From Nereocystis luetkeana (taxonomy: Eukaryota > Sar > Phaeophyceae > Laminariales > Laminariaceae), in contig JARUPZ010000013.1 of the NCBI GenBank assembly GCA_031213475.1, positions 8,021,338-8,085,337 of the forward strand: a stretch of DNA of 64,000 bases. The letters are read 5' to 3'. The notes beneath the pieces are model-generated. The model did no database searches, was not told where the DNA came from, and saw only the letters and a list, made by a program, of their open reading frames with translations. Position numbers and translations under genes: made by a program. Numbering within the stretch: the stretch's first letter is position 1; the number at the start of each line of letters is the position of its first letter. Of this stretch, positions 35,908-46,900 are shown in pieces.

Positions 35908-36750
35908 GTGTTTCAACCGAAGAGGCCGTGTTGGTTCTTTTCCGTTTTGTTCTCGTGGTTTTCGATTTTATTTATCCAGTGTTTCAACCGAAGAGGCCGT
36001 GTTGGTTCTTTTCCGTTTTGTTCTCGTGGTTTTCGATTTTATTTATCCAGTGTTTCAACCGAAGAGGCCGTGTTGGTTCTTTTCCGTTTTGTTCTCGTGG
36101 TTTTCGATTTTATTTATCCAGTGTTTCAACCGAAGAGGCCGTGTTGGTTCTTTTCCGTTTTGTTCTCGTGGTTTTCGATTTTATTTATCCAGTGTTTCAA
36201 CCGAAGAGGCCGTGTTGGTTCTTTTCCGTTTTGTTCTCGTGGTTTTCGATTTTATTTATCCAGTGTTTCAACCGAAGAGGCCGTGTTGGTTCTTTTCCGT
36301 TTTGTTCTCGTGGTTTTCGATTTTATTTATCCAGTGTTTCAACCGAAGAGGCCGTGTTGGTTCTTTTCCGTTTTGTTCTCGTGGTTTTCGATTTTATTTA
36401 TCCAGTGTTTCAACCGAAGAGGCCGTGTTGGTTCTTTTCCGTTTTGTTCTCGTGGTTTTCGATTTTATTTATCCAGTGTTTCAACCGAAGAGGCCGTGTT
36501 GGTTCTTTTCCGTTTTGTTCTCGTGGTTTTCGATTTTATTTATCCAGTGTTTCAACCGAAGAGGCCGTGTTGGTTCTTTTCCGTTTTGTTCTCGTGGTTT
36601 TCGATTTTATTTATCCAGTGTTTCAACCGAAGAGGCCGTGTTGGTTCTTTTTCGTTTTGTTCTCGTGGTTTTCGATTTTATTTATCCAGTGTTTCAACCG
36701 AAGAGGCCGTGTTGGTTCTTTTCCGTTTTGTTCTCGTGGTTTTCGATTTA
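35908..36750 (+). repeat. 71-bp satellite in element A, about 12 units
   Basis: Unit starts GTGTTTCAACCGAAGAGG, strictly every 71 bp from 35908 to 36689, the last unit incomplete. Units are almost identical. All three plus-strand frames are free of stops, which creates long overlapping but unlikely-to-be-real reading frames. Located between the integrase end and the 3' LTR. Confidence 0.95.
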
Positions 36751-37143
36751 GTCTTGCCGTGTAGGCTAGCCTACAGTTTTAACCGAGGAGGCGGAGTTGC
36801 CTTCTCTGTTGTGTTCGATTTTCGTTGAATTGTTGAGGACGCAATAGAAGCGATTTATATGCTTAGGCGTTAGGGGACACTGCGCTTATTTCATCGCTGA
36901 ATGAGCGTGGGGGGACTTTAGCCATGGAATAGTGGTCGGGCAACCAAACACGCAGTGAAAAAGCAAGGGTAGGGGTTTTTCTCGGGGATTTCCCTTTGAT
37001 GGCCTTTGCGATTTCGGTTTGGTTGTTTATCCCTGAGGCCGTTATTTGTGTTAAAGGGCTTTGCGGCTCTTTAAACTTGGTTATAGTCACAAGATTGCGA
37101 TAGCATAATGCTCATTCCGTCATTCGCATTATGCTAGGGGGCA
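36751..37143 (+). other. Element A 3' region with polypurine-like tract
   Basis: Noncoding. AGGGGGCA directly precedes the 3' LTR (about 37136-37143) and is the candidate polypurine tract that primes plus-strand synthesis. Same sequence before the LTR of element B. Confidence 0.6.
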
Positions 37144-37583
37144 TGTTACGGTTCGGTTGACCGTCTCAGGAGTTATGATGACATAGAGGCGTTTTCATAT
37201 TGTAGCTCCGTTCCGGACGGAAGGTTTCATCCCCCTTCCGTCTCACTCAGTTCCCGCGACCATCACCACGGTCACGGAACAAGCAATCACTTACCATCTA
37301 GCCATCTCCAGTTGGAGCCTCTTCACAGAAGAACCACAAGCTCGCCCTACTCTCCTGGAGACCTAGGAGCGCACCTCTCGACTCGGTCGGACTCAAGCTC
37401 TGCTCTGTCACTGAGGTTGGTCATTGATGTCTCGTCTTTGGGTTCTCCTTTTGGGTTATGCATCTCTGAGTGGCAACCTGTGGTCCACAGATGCCACTCC
37501 TGCCAACTATTACAGAACCCTACATGTGTTGCCTTGTGACAATGACTTAAGACCTCAGCCCAGGTAGCCAGCTTTCCGTTTCA
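37144..37583 (+). repeat. Intact 3' LTR of element A
   Basis: 440 bp, TGTTACGG to GTTTCA. Compared with the LTRs of element B it has one difference in the first 273 bp but about 13 in the last 167 bp. Confidence 0.9.
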
Positions 37584-37588
37584 AAAAA

Positions 37589-38683
37589 TCAAAACGAAAA
37601 GAAAAGACAAGGGAAAACCACTTTCGAACCAGCTGCACCAGATGGTGGCACTGGTAGTATGGTAATGTTCTACTTCCTAGTCGGCGTGGTGCCTTGCTAC
37701 CCTGTCTGCCATCTCCTTCTTACTTGCGTCTACCGCAGTTTCCCTTCTACTCCTCCTGTTCCCCCCCCTCTCCGCATTCCCTTGGTCGGGCTTTCTGCCA
37801 CTTCTCCTGTTGCCCCCTCCACCTCCATTCCCTTGGACACCATCCACGGCGGATGCGCGGCGCTGCCTACTCGTCTCAGCCTCAGCCTCGTGCCACCTCA
37901 CCACGAACCGTTCTTCTACTTCGAGGATCCACCGGTATCACTTGCCCGCCTTTGTGGCTGCAGTGGACCACAAGGCGGTCTCAACTCCAAACACCAAAGC
38001 GGCAACTTCCGTTGACCCTTCGGTGGCTCGGAACTCCCTCAGCTCTTCGACTATGCATCTACGCCAAGTTTTACACTGTCCCCCTGGTGTCGGGTCCTCC
38101 CCACCAGCTATCGTCCCGAACATTACCCGACTGGGTGATCGCTCCTTGCTTTACCGTGCCACGCTCCCCGCAAACAAGAGCCGCCGTTTACAAATGGTCG
38201 TTTCGATGCTCTCGCAACTTGTCATCATGAGGGCCTTCGCGGACGAGGGGGTGGCATGGTCAGTACAAAGTCGGCGCTGGAAGCCAATGACTCGCGACAA
38301 TACTTTGTGGTGAACCGTTCGAAGCTTGGCAAAGTGTTCCGCTCTGAGGGCCCACGTCACACACCCGTACAGCGGGGTCTCGATCACCTCGGCCTTCATC
38401 AATCGGACTTTAAGGCTAAGGGGGGCGGTCGTCCTATCATACATTTCCGGGCCGAACCGTTTGAGGCGTGCTCGCATGAGGCGGATCAGTCGGTCGATTT
38501 CGAGCGAGAGGTCAGCGTTTTCGTGGATAACGCCGCCTAGGTATAAGAACCGGGTCGTCTGCTTGTACCTCTGTCCTGCCGCTTCGATGGCGAGCGGTGG
38601 TGCGAGGGTTGTCTGGTCTGGTGTTTGTAGGACCACTGTCTCTGTCTTCTTTTCTGACACCGTGAGGCCTGCTGCTTCGAAGA
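37589..38683 (-). pseudogene. LINE reverse transcriptase copy 2, C-terminal part
   Basis: On the minus strand 38660-38151 encodes TRFLYLGGVIHENADLSLEI and the following thumb region, and 37904-37677 the basic C-terminal tail. Same family as 2570-3673. Cut on the right by element B at 38687; the catalytic part continues at 57131. Confidence 0.85.
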
Positions 38684-38687
38684 CAGT

Positions 38688-39127
38688 TGTTACGGTTCGG
38701 TTGACCGTCTCAGGAGTTATGATGACATAGAGGCGTTTTCATATTGTAGCTCCGTTCCGGACGGAAGGTTTCATCCCCCTTCCGTCTCACTCAGTTCCCG
38801 CGACCATCACCACGGTCACGGAACAAGCAATCTCTTACCATCTAGCCATCTCCAGTTGGAGCCTCTTCACAGAAGAACCACAAGCTCGCCCTACTCTCCT
38901 GGAGACCTAGGAGCGCACCTCTCGACTCGGTCGGACTCAAGCTCTGCTCTGTCACTGAGGTCGGTCATTCATGTCTCGTCTTTGTGTGCCCCTTTTGGGT
39001 TATGCATCTCTGAGTGGTAACCTGGGGTCCCCAGCTGCCACTCCTACCAACTATTGCAGAACCCTACATGTGTTGCCTTGTGACAATGACTTAAGACCTC
39101 AGCCCAGGCTGCCAGCTTTCCGTTTCA
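38688..39127 (+). repeat. 5' LTR of element B
   Basis: TGTTACGG to GTTTCA, 440 bp. One substitution from the 3' LTR (GCCCCTTTT here versus GCCCATTTT at 56991-56999). Confidence 0.92.
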
Positions 39128-39145
39128 TGGTGTTCAGTCCCTGTA
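39128..39145 (+). promoter_or_regulatory. Candidate primer-binding site of element B
   Basis: TGGTGTTCAGTCCCTGTA immediately follows the 5' LTR. The TGG start pairs with the CCA end of a tRNA, as in other LTR elements. I cannot name the tRNA. Confidence 0.6.
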
Positions 39146-40311
39146 CATGCTGCGCGCTTACTGCACGGGTTTGCATTTCCCGTGCCGGAACGAGCGGCGG
39201 CCTTCGCGCCTCCGACCTGTTCCTTTCGATTTTATTTTTTATCTTGAGTAACTTTTTTGGTAGCTGCGGGTGGCAGCGTTTTATTGTTTTTTTTTTGTGT
39301 GTTGCACCTCGCCTTTCCTTTGCCTCTACGGGGGGTACACGCGCTGATAGCGCTCTTCCTGCAAGCAACTCTGACCCACCGCTGACCACATGCAACCATG
39401 GACCACGTGAAAACTCAACCCCACTGGTACCTACTACGGGGTAGGCTGTATCACGGATACAGCAGCAGCAGTACTGCGCGTCCCGCGCGTACGATAACAC
39501 CCATGACTCTGAACGGGTGCTCATTATTTAGGGGGTCTGTACTCAATTAATTATTTTATTTCGGTGGGGAATGCCTGAGTACCTGGTATAATTCATGATG
39601 CATGACACAACCAGGAAGCGACTTGCTCCCTGGCGCGTGTCCACATCGTTGATTCTCACTCTGGTACCCTGAGTTTGCGTGCTTGGCTCGACGTGTATTG
39701 AACAAATGGCGCAGGTGGGAGCCGACAGCGCACTTGTCAGACCCCCATCACCTTTTCCACACAGCAGCCAAAATAAAGAATGAATGAAAAATAAGCGTAA
39801 GCCTGACGATGATGCGGGGTTTGAGAGCGCGAGTGTCCAAGTGCGCTCGCTGAGACTCTCAGGCTCGTGTTCCACAAGCCAGCTGCTGTCACGTACGTCG
39901 TTACTGCCGTCGCTTGCCGTCACGTGCTTGTGTGCTGCCCTTACCACGTGCGTGTATGTTGCCGCTGCCGTCGCCGCCTCGCCACGTTTCGTTGCTGCTG
40001 TTATCTGTGAAATAAAAATGCCTCACGGCTAACGCAACATACTAATTTAACGCACGTCCTTTTCCATCCCCCTTTCTTAGTTATTGTTCTGGCAAGTTAG
40101 AGGTCGATAAGCATCCCTGCAAACCTTGCAAGCCACGTTTTTCATTTTTATGCGTCTTGGTAATAACGTTATAACTGTGAGTCAGATCATTTTTAATAGA
40201 CTACAGCAGTAGGCAAAATTACGTACGTACGAGTATACACTGTGGTATTGCATGTCGACCTCTCTATCTCTCTCTTCAGTAGGTTCACGGTACCGGCCTA
40301 CCGCTGTTGTA
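39146..40311 (+). other. Leader of element B
   Basis: No gag-like protein. 39446 onward matches 28823 onward in element A almost exactly. Confidence 0.55.
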
Positions 40312-41680
40312 CGGCGATGTTACTGCTGTACTGCGTTTTGGCCACCACAACCGCGGCTGTACTGCGATTTTGCGGCTGTACTGCGATTTTGCTTTTTCGT
40401 TTGCCGCCGTTGTTATTTTTTTTTACTCTGATCATTATTTATTTTTGTTCACTTTTGCTATTCATTTTAATTGTCTTAACAAAACCGTGTGCGCTGCTGT
40501 ACTGCGATTTTGCTGCTGTACTGCGATTTTGCTACCGCCCGACTGACTACTGCTGTGCCGTGATTTCGCGCCACTGCCTTGGTACGGTTATGCGTGGTTT
40601 TCTCGCTGATCCTATGCTAATTTCCTGTACTGCTGTACTGCGGCGTGTCTGTTAACGTTATGTTCTTTCGTCTTCTGCACGTTTTGCCGCTGTTGTTATT
40701 TTTTTTACTCTGATCATTATTTATTTTTGTTCACTTTTGCTATTCATTTTAATGTCTTAACAAAACCGTGTGCGCTGCTGTACTGCGATTTTGCTGCTGT
40801 ACTGCGATTTTGCTACCGCCCGACTGACTACTGCTGTGCCGTGATTTCGCGCCACTGCCTTACCTTAGTACGGTTATGCGTGGTTTTCTCGCTGATCCTA
40901 TGCTAATTTCCTGTTCTGCTGTACTGCGGCGTGTCTGTGAACGGTATTTTCTTTCGTCTTCTGCACGTTTTGCCGCTGTTGTTATTTTTTTTTACTCTGA
41001 TCATTATTTATTTTTGTTCACTTTTGCTATTCATTTTAATGTCTTAACAAAACCGTGTGCGCTGCTGTACTGCGATTTTGCTGCTGTACTGCGATTTTGC
41101 TACCGCCCGACTGACTACTGCTGTGCCGTGATTTCGCGCCACTGCCTTATGCGTGGTTTTCTCGCTGATCCTATGCTAATTTCCTGTACTGCTGTACTGC
41201 GGTGTGTCTGTTAATGGTATGTTCTTTCGTCTTCTGCACGTTTTGCCGCTGTTGTTAATTTTTTACTCAGAGATCATTATTTATTTTTGTTCACCTTTGC
41301 TATTCATTTTAATGTCTTAACAACACCGTGTGCGCTGCTGTACTGCGATTTTGCTGCTGTACTGCGATTTTGCTACCGCCCGACTGACTACTGCTGTGCC
41401 GTGATTTCGCGCCACTGCCTTATGCGTGGTTTTCTCGCTGATCCTATGCTAATTCCCTGTACTGCTGTACTGCGGTGTGTCTGTTAACGGTATGTTCTTT
41501 CGTCTTCTGCACGTTTTGCCGCTGTTGTTAGTTTTTTACTCTGATCATTATTATTTTTTGTTCACTTTTATTATTTTTTCACTTTTGATTTTTCGCCACT
41601 GTACTACTGTGCCGTGATTTCACGCCACGGTAGTACGGTTATGCGGAGATTTCTTGCTGATCCTATGCTAATTTCCTCAC
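40312..41680 (+). repeat. ~287-bp tandem array in element B, 4 units
   Basis: Unit anchors at 40590, 40876, 41149 and 41422. Same unit as 29690-31330 but one unit fewer. Confidence 0.88.
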
Positions 41681-41858
41681 TCTTGTCGTAATAAATGGGT
41701 CTGCACTTGAACGACCTCCAAGTCTATTGAGTCTGCGCCTGTCCTGGTTACATTACTGTACTACTGTGCCGTGATTTTACGCCACTGTCGTAATAACCGG
41801 ATGGTCTGCGGTCGAAGGACGACCACGTCTTTTGAGTCTGCGTCTTTCCCGGATGCAT

Positions 41859-42408
41859 TGTCATAGACGAACGAGCGGTGCGCGTGCCCTGCGTGCTAGA
41901 GTATCATCACCGGCCTCGCCAGGCCACATGTATATCATTCATGATCGAGGCCATTGCCTCTTCTGGCCTCTGGCCTCCACTTATTTGTATCACAGTGATC
42001 ACGCATACTCTACAACACAGTGTATTTATCGTTTCCCTTCGCAGGCCGGGTCCCTCCAACCCCATGGCCCTGCTTTCGCAACACACTCAAGCTTCGTTCG
42101 AGTTCATAGGCAAGACTGACACCTGCAATCCCGTTGTTCCACCCATCCTGCTGTGCGTACGGCTGAGCCATCTCTTAGCTGTCTCGGCCGGTACTTCTTC
42201 TTAGCAGGGGAACACCGAGGATATGGAGCAATCTAGATGGAGCTAGCGGCGCCGGAGGTTCTGGACGCAGGAGCGCCCAAACCTCTCCGACCCTCATAGG
42301 AAGGCATACGCCTTCGGGGTCAGGGGACTAATTCACATTGTCCCCTTTTGACTCCACGCCATGAACTCTACTGGAAACCCCTCGGATCCTTGGTACACCA
42401 CCGCAACA
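41859..42408 (-). repeat. 3' LTR of the nested gypsy
   Basis: 550 bp, TG at one end and CA at the other on either strand. Appears identical to 50505-51054. Confidence 0.92.
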
Positions 42409-42418
42409 TCCTCCCCAG
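42409..42418 (-). promoter_or_regulatory. Polypurine tract of the nested gypsy
   Basis: Minus strand CTGGGGAGGA directly abuts the 3' LTR, the standard position of the plus-strand primer. Confidence 0.7.
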
Positions 42419-43983
42419 CTGGTTTAAGCCGGGCAAGGCAAAGCCACGCGATATACCGGACGGTGGATCCAAGGTTATCTATGCCAAGAAAGACTGAGGA
42501 GAGAAAACCCGGCCGTATTTTTCCGTAAGGAAAAGCCCTCCCCAGCACGCACACTACATGCGCCGCCTTACTCACAAACGCGGCGAACAGAATACTCCCA
42601 CTACGTGGAACATTCCTTCACGCTCACCCCGCGACACTCCTACGCCCATAAGTATCCGGCACGTTCGCCTGACTTCGGAATCCCGACGTCGCTTTACGAT
42701 TGTACGCGAAGGGCCTCGAGCCTGGTGCAGTAGCAGCGGCACGCCGGAGGCAATCGACCCCCTACGGCCGGACACAAGGACAAGACAAAAACAAATCAAC
42801 CCCGAACCCCCCCTCTCGGGTGTTTCCGCCTGGCTGCATGGCCAGAGCGGAGAACCGCGGAACCCGCTTTCTATAGAACACCGCTATGCCACCACACAAA
42901 CACCCCGAACCCCTCAACCCCGAAGCACCGACCTACGGTGCTGCACTGCAGGCTGGCCGGGTGGCCAGAAACACCCTTTAAAAGCCGAACCCTGGAACCC
43001 ACTCTGGCGCGCATCGCTGTGAGACAGCTTCGACGCTTCCTGACCGTAGCACCATATATGGTGCTGCACAGTACAGTCGGCCTCATAGGCTGCCCTTGTT
43101 AAATTACAACTGGCACGAACCTGGGTTCCCCCCATCCCTCTTAAAAACAAAAAAAAACGAAACAAAACGAAAACAAATGAAAACATAAAAAAAAAAACCA
43201 CAAAAAAAAAAAAAAAAAAAAAAAAAACAAAACCCACCCAAAACAAAACAAAAACAACAATAAAACCGCGCAACAAAACGAAAACAACGACCCCCCTCAA
43301 GAAAAAAAATACACCAAAACCCCACGACACAAAAAACCCTAAAAAAAAACAAAAAAAAACACAACACAACCCAGAAACCCCTAAAAAAAAAAACACAACC
43401 CAGAAACCCCTAAAAAAACCCCTAAAAAAAAAAAAAAACCCATGAAACCCAACAAACCTCCTTGACCGTGCCCTAAGGTATGGTGCTGCACCGTACCGTC
43501 GGCACAATAGGCCGCCCATGTTACATCACAAGCGACACGCGCCTGGGTTCACCCCCAACGGAAAAAAACGGAAGACAAAGCACAAAAACGAACAACAAAA
43601 CCAAACAAAAATAAACCAAAACAAAGCAAAACAAAAACAAAAAAACAAAACAAAAAAAACAAAACAAAAAAACAAAACAAAAAAAAAACAAACCCCAACC
43701 AAAACAAAACAAAAACAAAACGAAAAAAAAAACAACACAAAACCAACAAAACAAAACAAAAAGAAACAAGAACAACAAACCCCCCCCCCCCCAAAAACAA
43801 CTAAAAATCAAAACAAAACCAAAAAAAACAAAAATAAAAACCACAACCCCAACCCGGATTCGAGACACAAAAACCCCAAACAAAAACAACGACCAAAAGG
43901 CCCAGAAACAAAAGCGCATCACGGACTCCCCCCCTGGTGCCCAAACAAAAACAACGACCAAAAGGCCCAGAAACAAAAGCGCC
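42419..43983 (-). other. Gypsy 3' noncoding region, A/C-rich on plus strand
   Basis: 43140-43450 and 43560-43860 are runs of AAAACAAAAC-type sequence. A ~95-bp module (TATGGTGCTGCAC to CCTGGGTTC) occurs twice (about 43034-43130 and 43460-43555). A 66-bp tandem repeat starts AAACAAAAACAACGACC at 43878 and 43944. Long open frames here are products of the biased composition, not genes. Confidence 0.7.
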
Positions 43984-46900
43984 TCACGGACTCCCCCCCT
44001 GGTGCCCGCTTCTTCCTTCGATGGCGGATTTCTTCATCTCCGAGGCCGTTAGCTCCTCCCAGTCGTTGTCGGAGAACCGGACTCGCCAGTACGGCGAGTA
44101 GAAGTCGTAGACCTGCCCCAACCGGCTTGCCTTCCCGTTGCCGTCCTCGTACGACCTGGATATCTTCGTGCCGATCGGGAACCTTGCCAACGCTTGCTGT
44201 CTAGTCAGCGTCGGCCGTCCCTTCCCCCCCATGTCTTGGGCCGGGCGACGGGTCGCCTCGCTTCTCGGAGCGTGTAAGTTCCATAGCGCGTGAAACGTGT
44301 CCAGCTGCAACGGGGTAAAGCTATCCAAAGACTCTGCTTCGGAGACCCAATCTGATGCGACCCCGTCCAAGTACCTGCCGCGGTATTCCCACCGCGCGAC
44401 CCCGGACGCGCTGATCACCCGCCTTCTGTCCAGCAGCGTGTACATCGGCGCCGCCGTGGTCGAGTCCCCCGCGAGTCCCAAGTCCGCCCCCCATGCCATC
44501 TGTGCGAACTCGTCCTCCATCGGGTGACGCAAGTCTGCCGGCCTCACGTAGAACGGCTTCAGCGACGTGGTGGAAACCGTCCTGGAGCGTGGTGTCCGGC
44601 CCTCCATCTCAATGACGACGCTCAGGCCCTCGATCACCACCTCCACCACCTTCCACGGACCGGTCCACCTCTCGTGGACCAGTTTCGGCCCCATCCCCTG
44701 CCGGTGGAGCGAGCTGTCGCTCTCCCGGGCGAGAACGAGGTCGCCCTTTGCCACGCGGGTGCCCGCCGACGGCCTCTGAATCGCCGCGTTGTGGCGCTGG
44801 CGCGCCCTCTCCCTGCGCTCGTGCATCCTCTCTAGTGCCTCCCGAACCTCCCTTAAATTGTGCCGTCGGCCCTCAATAAAGTTCTCGAAGCCTCCCGTTG
44901 ACTCCGTGTCATCCATCTGCGGCACTAACATGTCAAGGGCCGTGCGAGGGCTGCGGCCGAACAAGAGCTGGAAGGGCGTCATAGCGGAAGGCAGGGCTGG
45001 GTCTGGCATGGTGCGTTTAATCCAACATGCCAGCGCTACGTACTCGTCCCATCGGGTTGGCCACGCCTTACATAACTCGGAAAGCACATCCAGCATCCAC
45101 GCTCCTACTCGCTCTACACTGCCTTGGCCTCTCGGGTGGTCGGCCGGCCCGAAGTCTATCGGTACCTTGAGCCACCGACACAGGTGTTCCATTACAGTGG
45201 CTGTGAACTCTCCTTCCCCGTCCGCGCGGATAAACGAGGGCACTCCAAACGTCAGACACAGGTCGAGTAGCAAGCGCGCAACCGCATGAGCCTCCTTCGA
45301 GGGGAGGGGGTATGCAAAGAGAAACCGAGATGCTTTGTCCACTACCAGTAGCAAGTACTCGTTACCTGCTTCGGATGTGTTGGGGATCCGTAGCAAGTCT
45401 ATTTCCAAAACTTCCCACGGCTCCAGGTACCTTGCAGGGAGCATAGCTATGCGTTGGCTTCGCGAGCGTTTCCTACGCCGGCACCCGCACGACAAGACAT
45501 ACTCCCTCGCATCCCTGCACATACCTGGCCAGTGGAAGCGGTCGCGCAGTAGCGCAAGCGTCCTGCCGACGCCGGGGTGCCCATGCTGGCAGTGCACCAA
45601 GGTAAGCAAGTCGGCTACCATCACGCGCGGGACGGCCAGGACCGACGTGCGCCTCTCCAGCATTCCGCGCTGCTCTAGGTCGTACCACACCAAGTTCTGA
45701 TCGTCAAGGAGATACCGTGCTACCTCTCTATCTCGCGCGCGCTCGCCCCCCACCGTTCCTCCCTCACCCCCCAGGGCCTCCCTAATCCTACCGAGTAGGG
45801 GGTCGTCCATCTGCCGCCTCACCAGCCCTGGCACGTCGCGCAGCGCCTCGATGGCTCGTTCTATCACCGATCGCTCCGGCGCCCGTTCGCTGCGCGGCAC
45901 CCCCCCCCCGCTCGTGGAGGGCCCGCCCAGGCCGCCTGGTACTGGCGCCGCGCCCGCGTGGCGTGTACCCGGCCCTCCCGATGGGGACTGCTGTCCGTCG
46001 CCGCCGCCCCTACCACCGCCCCGCTGTGTCGTAGTTGTCGACGGCGAGCCTGACGCGGCTGGGGGAACCGGCAGTGCAGTCTCCCGAGGCACGTGTACCG
46101 CCCTAGCCGTGTGATCGGGGAGTGGACGCAGCCGAACCGACGGCTTGTGCGAGCGAGCCGACCGCCGCAGCGCCGGTGACGCACCGGCCCCCACCGCTGC
46201 CAGCCTGTCGTGAAATGCGAGGGTGAGCAGCTGCTTGTCTCTCGGGGCTTCCTCCCCCGACTCTCGGAGTCCGGCGCTGCTGGGGTCAGTCTGCGGGATG
46301 CTGTCAACAATGGCTCCGAGCAACGAGGGCGCAGCGGAAGGGCGTGGGTTCAGCGACTGTGATTTCAACATCCTTGGCGAGCGCGTCGTGATTACTACCT
46401 TCTTCTCGCGCACCCCCCCCGGGTCTACCACCCCTTCCCTAGCGGGCTCCAGCTCTCTCAACAGGACACCCTCCAGAACCGGCCCTCGCGGCCCTACGTA
46501 ATCGCTCGGCTTGCCGGAGGTCGCGTCGTCGGGAAAAGAGTCATCGATGGAGTCTGCGGGGGGGCCCGGCCGGAGCAAGCGCGACAACGCGTCCGGTACC
46601 TGGTGAGACAAGCCCGCCCGCCATCGCATGATTATGTCGAACTCGGCAAGACGCAGCGACCAGCGGTACAGCTTGGGGTCTAGGTCGCGGCTACGAAACA
46701 GCCAGGTGAGCGCGGAGCAGTCAGTAAACAGCGTGAACGGACTACCAGCTAAATACGGCCGAAAGTGCACCACTGCCCACAGTACCGCCATACACTCCCT
46801 TTCCGTCGCCCCCCTGCGTGCATCGGTTGCCGACCAACGGTGGCTCGCGTAGGCGAGGACTCTCTCCTTGCCGTCGATTTCTTGCGTCAGGGCGGCGCCA

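Larger units (their letters stand above)
28550..37583 (+). mobile_element. Defective Ty3/gypsy-related LTR element A
   Basis: Starts TGTTACGGTTCGG and ends CTTTCCGTTTCA. Inserted into LINE copy 2 with the direct repeat AAAAA (28545-28549 and 37584-37588; 4 or 5 bp cannot be told apart in an A-run). Content in order: a truncated 5' LTR, a ~287-bp tandem array, a noncoding stretch, an integrase pseudogene, a 71-bp satellite and an intact 3' LTR. There is no gag, protease, reverse transcriptase or RNase H. It is very similar to element B over its whole internal length. Confidence 0.88.

Noticed and set aside
35774..36828. Three overlapping open frames of about 290-325 codons with Phe/Cys-rich repeats
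   Set aside because: They are one 71-bp satellite read in three frames. No stop in any frame makes length meaningless, and there is no start context or domain.
42914..43976. Long Phe/Val-rich frames opposite the A/C-rich region
   Set aside because: Direct result of AAAACAAAAC composition on the plus strand; no domain and no conservation expected.
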